Below are positions 63,496 through 64,000 of a stretch of DNA of 64,000 nt, one piece after another. Location: positions 1-64,000 of the forward strand of contig NZ_KB903359.1 in the NCBI RefSeq assembly GCF_000379665.1. Reading direction: 5' to 3'. The notes under the pieces are model-generated. The model was not told where the DNA came from and did not search any database. It saw nothing but the letters and a program-made list of their open reading frames with translations. The position numbers were made by a program, and so were the translations under genes. The stretch comes from Butyricimonas synergistica DSM 23225. GTDB taxonomy: Bacteria > Bacteroidota > Bacteroidia > Bacteroidales > Marinifilaceae. Within the stretch, counting starts at the first letter, position 1; each line of letters opens with the position of its first letter.

Positions 63496-64000
63496 TTACT
63501 TCACCAACCCCGCCGTCCGCAAACGAATCTCCGTCAATATCTTTTTCGTGTACAGCGGGAATTCCCCATTGAGCATCCAGGCAAAATAACCGGGTTGCTC
63601 TTTTAATACTTGTACCACGGGCACGCCCTTGTTCTTCCCGAAATTAAAGACTTCTACCCCGTCCTCGTTATACACGATAAACCCGGCAAAATCCGCCGTG
63701 TTATTCTGTGTCGAAAACTTACTCAAGAAAGCGATATTGTTCTCCAGCGTATCGCTATAACGATCCAATTGGGCTTTCAGCACCTCATAGGTAGCCGTCG
63801 TGTCGGCAGCGGCAGTATGGGCGTCTTCCAAATTCTTGTTGCAATAGAAACGGTACGCGGCACTCAACGTGCGTTGTTCCATCTTGTGGAAAATCGTCTG
63901 CACGTCCACGAACTTCCGTTTCCGCATATCGAAATCCACCTCCGCACGCAGGAACTCCTCCGCCAACAAAGGGATATCGAAACGATTCGAGTTATATCCG
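63496..64000 (-). CDS. 3'-5' exonuclease (DnaQ/RNase T type), partial
   Basis: The C-terminal part of an exonuclease that enters from beyond the right edge. YNSNRFDIPLLAEE matches the ExoII-type motif of DEDD exonucleases, and DAHTAAADTTATYEVLKAQL contains the ExoIII-type HxxxxD motif (DEDDh group). The C-terminal 70 residues (FIVYNEDGVEVFNFGKNKGVPVVQVLKEQPGYFAWML) are typical of Bacteroidetes 3'-5' exonuclease proteins linked to the DNA polymerase III epsilon family. The first DxE motif lies outside the window. Confidence 0.85.
   Translation of the reverse strand, partial: GYNSNRFDIPLLAEEFLRAEVDFDMRKRKFVDVQTIFHKMEQRTLSAAYRFYCNKNLEDAHTAAADTTATYEVLKAQLDRYSDTLENNIAFLSKFSTQNNTADFAGFIVYNEDGVEVFNFGKNKGVPVVQVLKEQPGYFAWMLNGEFPLYTKKILTEIRLRTAGLVK

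Overview
The window comes from a member of the Bacteroidales, most likely the Odoribacteraceae (Butyricimonas or Odoribacter type). The genus is an inference. The phylum is well supported: there are two SusC/SusD (RagA/RagB) pairs, each controlled by an ECF sigma/FecR pair, many lipoproteins with SusD-type signal peptides, promoters of the TTTG-N19/21-TAnnTTTG type, and weak use of Shine-Dalgarno sequences. I saw no rRNA, tRNA, transposase or CRISPR array.

Layout. 1-8 kb (minus strand): a frameshifted small gene, a capsule/exopolysaccharide export and phosphoregulation trio (Wza, Wzc tyrosine kinase, CpsB-type phosphatase), a Cys-cluster protein and EttA. 8.3-19.7 kb (minus): locus 1, in transcription order ECF sigma, a PAS/GAF kinase relic, FecR, SusC, SusD, a lipoprotein and a zinc metalloprotease. 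19.9-27.1 kb (plus): transglutaminase lipoprotein, tilS, gap, patatin lipase and a DbpA-like helicase. 27.1-47.9 kb (minus): locus 2, with ECF sigma, FecR, SusC, SusD, a lipoprotein, an active zinc metalloprotease, a paralogue of it whose active site is lost, a TlpA-like protein, two thioredoxin-fold proteins, an S9 (DPP-IV-like) peptidase and a second TlpA-like protein. 47.9-59.5 kb (minus): IMPase, two FKBP-like lipoproteins, a PHP phosphatase, a flavin-reductase-like protein, argS and an RND tripartite efflux operon. 59.5-63.4 kb is an accessory patch: two gene relics bracketed by a 42-bp direct repeat, a tripartite HipBST toxin-antitoxin module with three operators spaced exactly 41 bp apart, and a RhuM relic. 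The right edge cuts through a 3'-5' exonuclease gene.

How the genes work together. Loci 1 and 2 look like two versions of one design: an outer-membrane TonB-dependent importer with an N-terminal signalling (STN) domain, a surface lipoprotein lid, secreted metalloproteases, and (locus 2) disulfide-reducing and oligopeptide-trimming enzymes, controlled by trans-envelope signalling through FecR to an ECF sigma factor. I infer that they harvest protein or peptide rather than glycan, since neither contains a glycoside hydrolase. The most notable parts are the full-length but catalytically dead metalloprotease beside its active sister, the four thioredoxin-fold proteins in one protease operon, and the phased operator array of the hipBST module.
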